Shown here in pieces: positions 61,365 to 64,000 of a stretch of 64,000 nucleotides of DNA. The notes under the pieces were generated by a model that was not told the DNA's origin, searched no databases, and saw nothing but the letters and a program-made list of their open reading frames with translations. The position numbers were made by a program, and so were the translations under genes. Position 1 is the stretch's first letter. Each line of letters starts with the position of its first letter. The stretch is from Gadus chalcogrammus (lineage: Eukaryota; Chordata; Actinopteri; Gadiformes; Gadidae): positions 6,724,505-6,788,504 of the forward strand of contig NC_079414.1 of the NCBI RefSeq assembly GCF_026213295.1. The letters are read 5' to 3'.

Positions 61365-61700
61365 AATCGAAATATCGAAATTCCGATTGGATATTATTGA
61401 AGATGCGAGTGGATTTTTTTAATGGTTTGAACAATGGTAAACGGTTGAAATTTAACCGAGTTGTCTTAAGCTATTCAAGTGTCAGATTGGGCAGACGGCG
61501 TCAATGGGACCAACTGTAGAATATGACGATTTGAAACTAAAACTGTGACTCTGAGGAAAGTTTAAATGTTATCGAAATTCCGTTTAGAAATTATTGAAGA
61601 TACAAGTGTGTAGATTTTTTAAATGGTTTGAGCGAAGATAAGCGGTTGAAAATTGATTTAGTTACATCTTAAACAGTTGAAGTACCAGAGTCAAACGTTA
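61365..61700. repeat. Two-copy diverged direct repeat, about 200 bp apart
   Basis: ATCGAAATTCCG, ATTATTGAAGAT, GATTTTTTTAATGGTTTGA, GGTTGAAA and AGTGTCAGA-like blocks occur in the same order from about 61370 and again from about 61570. Each copy runs about 130 bp before similarity fades. Confidence 0.65.

Positions 61701-64000
<2,300 letters not shown>

Overview
This is vertebrate nuclear DNA, almost certainly from a ray-finned fish. The genes are split into many short exons with GT-AG introns. The proteins are vertebrate orthologues, and the introns hold teleost-type hAT, PIF/Harbinger, LTR and LINE debris. Long (CA)n/(GT)n tracts occur at an unusually high density, about a dozen of them near or above 100 bp. 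That load is reminiscent of gadiform fish such as cod, but the species is an inference.

Layout: (1) 1-330, minus strand, the edge of an unrecognised open frame, probably a repeat. (2) 4511-22513, minus, STIM2, the ER calcium sensor, in 12 coding exons. Its 7.7-kb intron 9 is a nest of transposons, and its last exon carries a large expansion of a 16-residue repeat. (3) 27241-34129, minus, RBPJ (CSL), the Notch-pathway DNA-binding factor, in 11 exons. (4) 35551-44234, minus, HGSNAT, the lysosomal heparan-sulfate acetyltransferase, in 18 exons. (5) 44656-46402, plus, DCTN6 (dynactin p27), in 7 exons, head-to-head with HGSNAT. (6) 47347-56415, minus, GTF2E2 (TFIIE beta), in 7 coding exons, tail-to-tail with DCTN6. 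(7) 53980-54321, plus, SMIM18, a single coding exon nested antisense in GTF2E2 intron 1. (8) 57400-64000, no host gene found: a decayed LINE, a TTAA-flanked element and microsatellites.

The genes do not form one pathway. STIM2 and RBPJ are neighbours on human 4p15; HGSNAT, DCTN6, GTF2E2 and SMIM18 lie on human 8p11-p12. The window therefore joins two human linkage blocks between RBPJ and HGSNAT. All exon boundaries were read by hand from reading frame, splice dinucleotides and remembered human protein sequence. Phases close across every gene, giving predicted lengths of STIM2 1033, RBPJ 497, HGSNAT 625, DCTN6 190, GTF2E2 292 and SMIM18 113 residues.

The most notable items are the STIM2 tail repeat, splice donors lying inside (GT)n tracts, a GC-AG intron in HGSNAT, and a compact non-autonomous LTR retroelement with a 3' LTR broken by a composite of DNA transposons. 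No microbial system, CRISPR array, tRNA or rRNA was seen.
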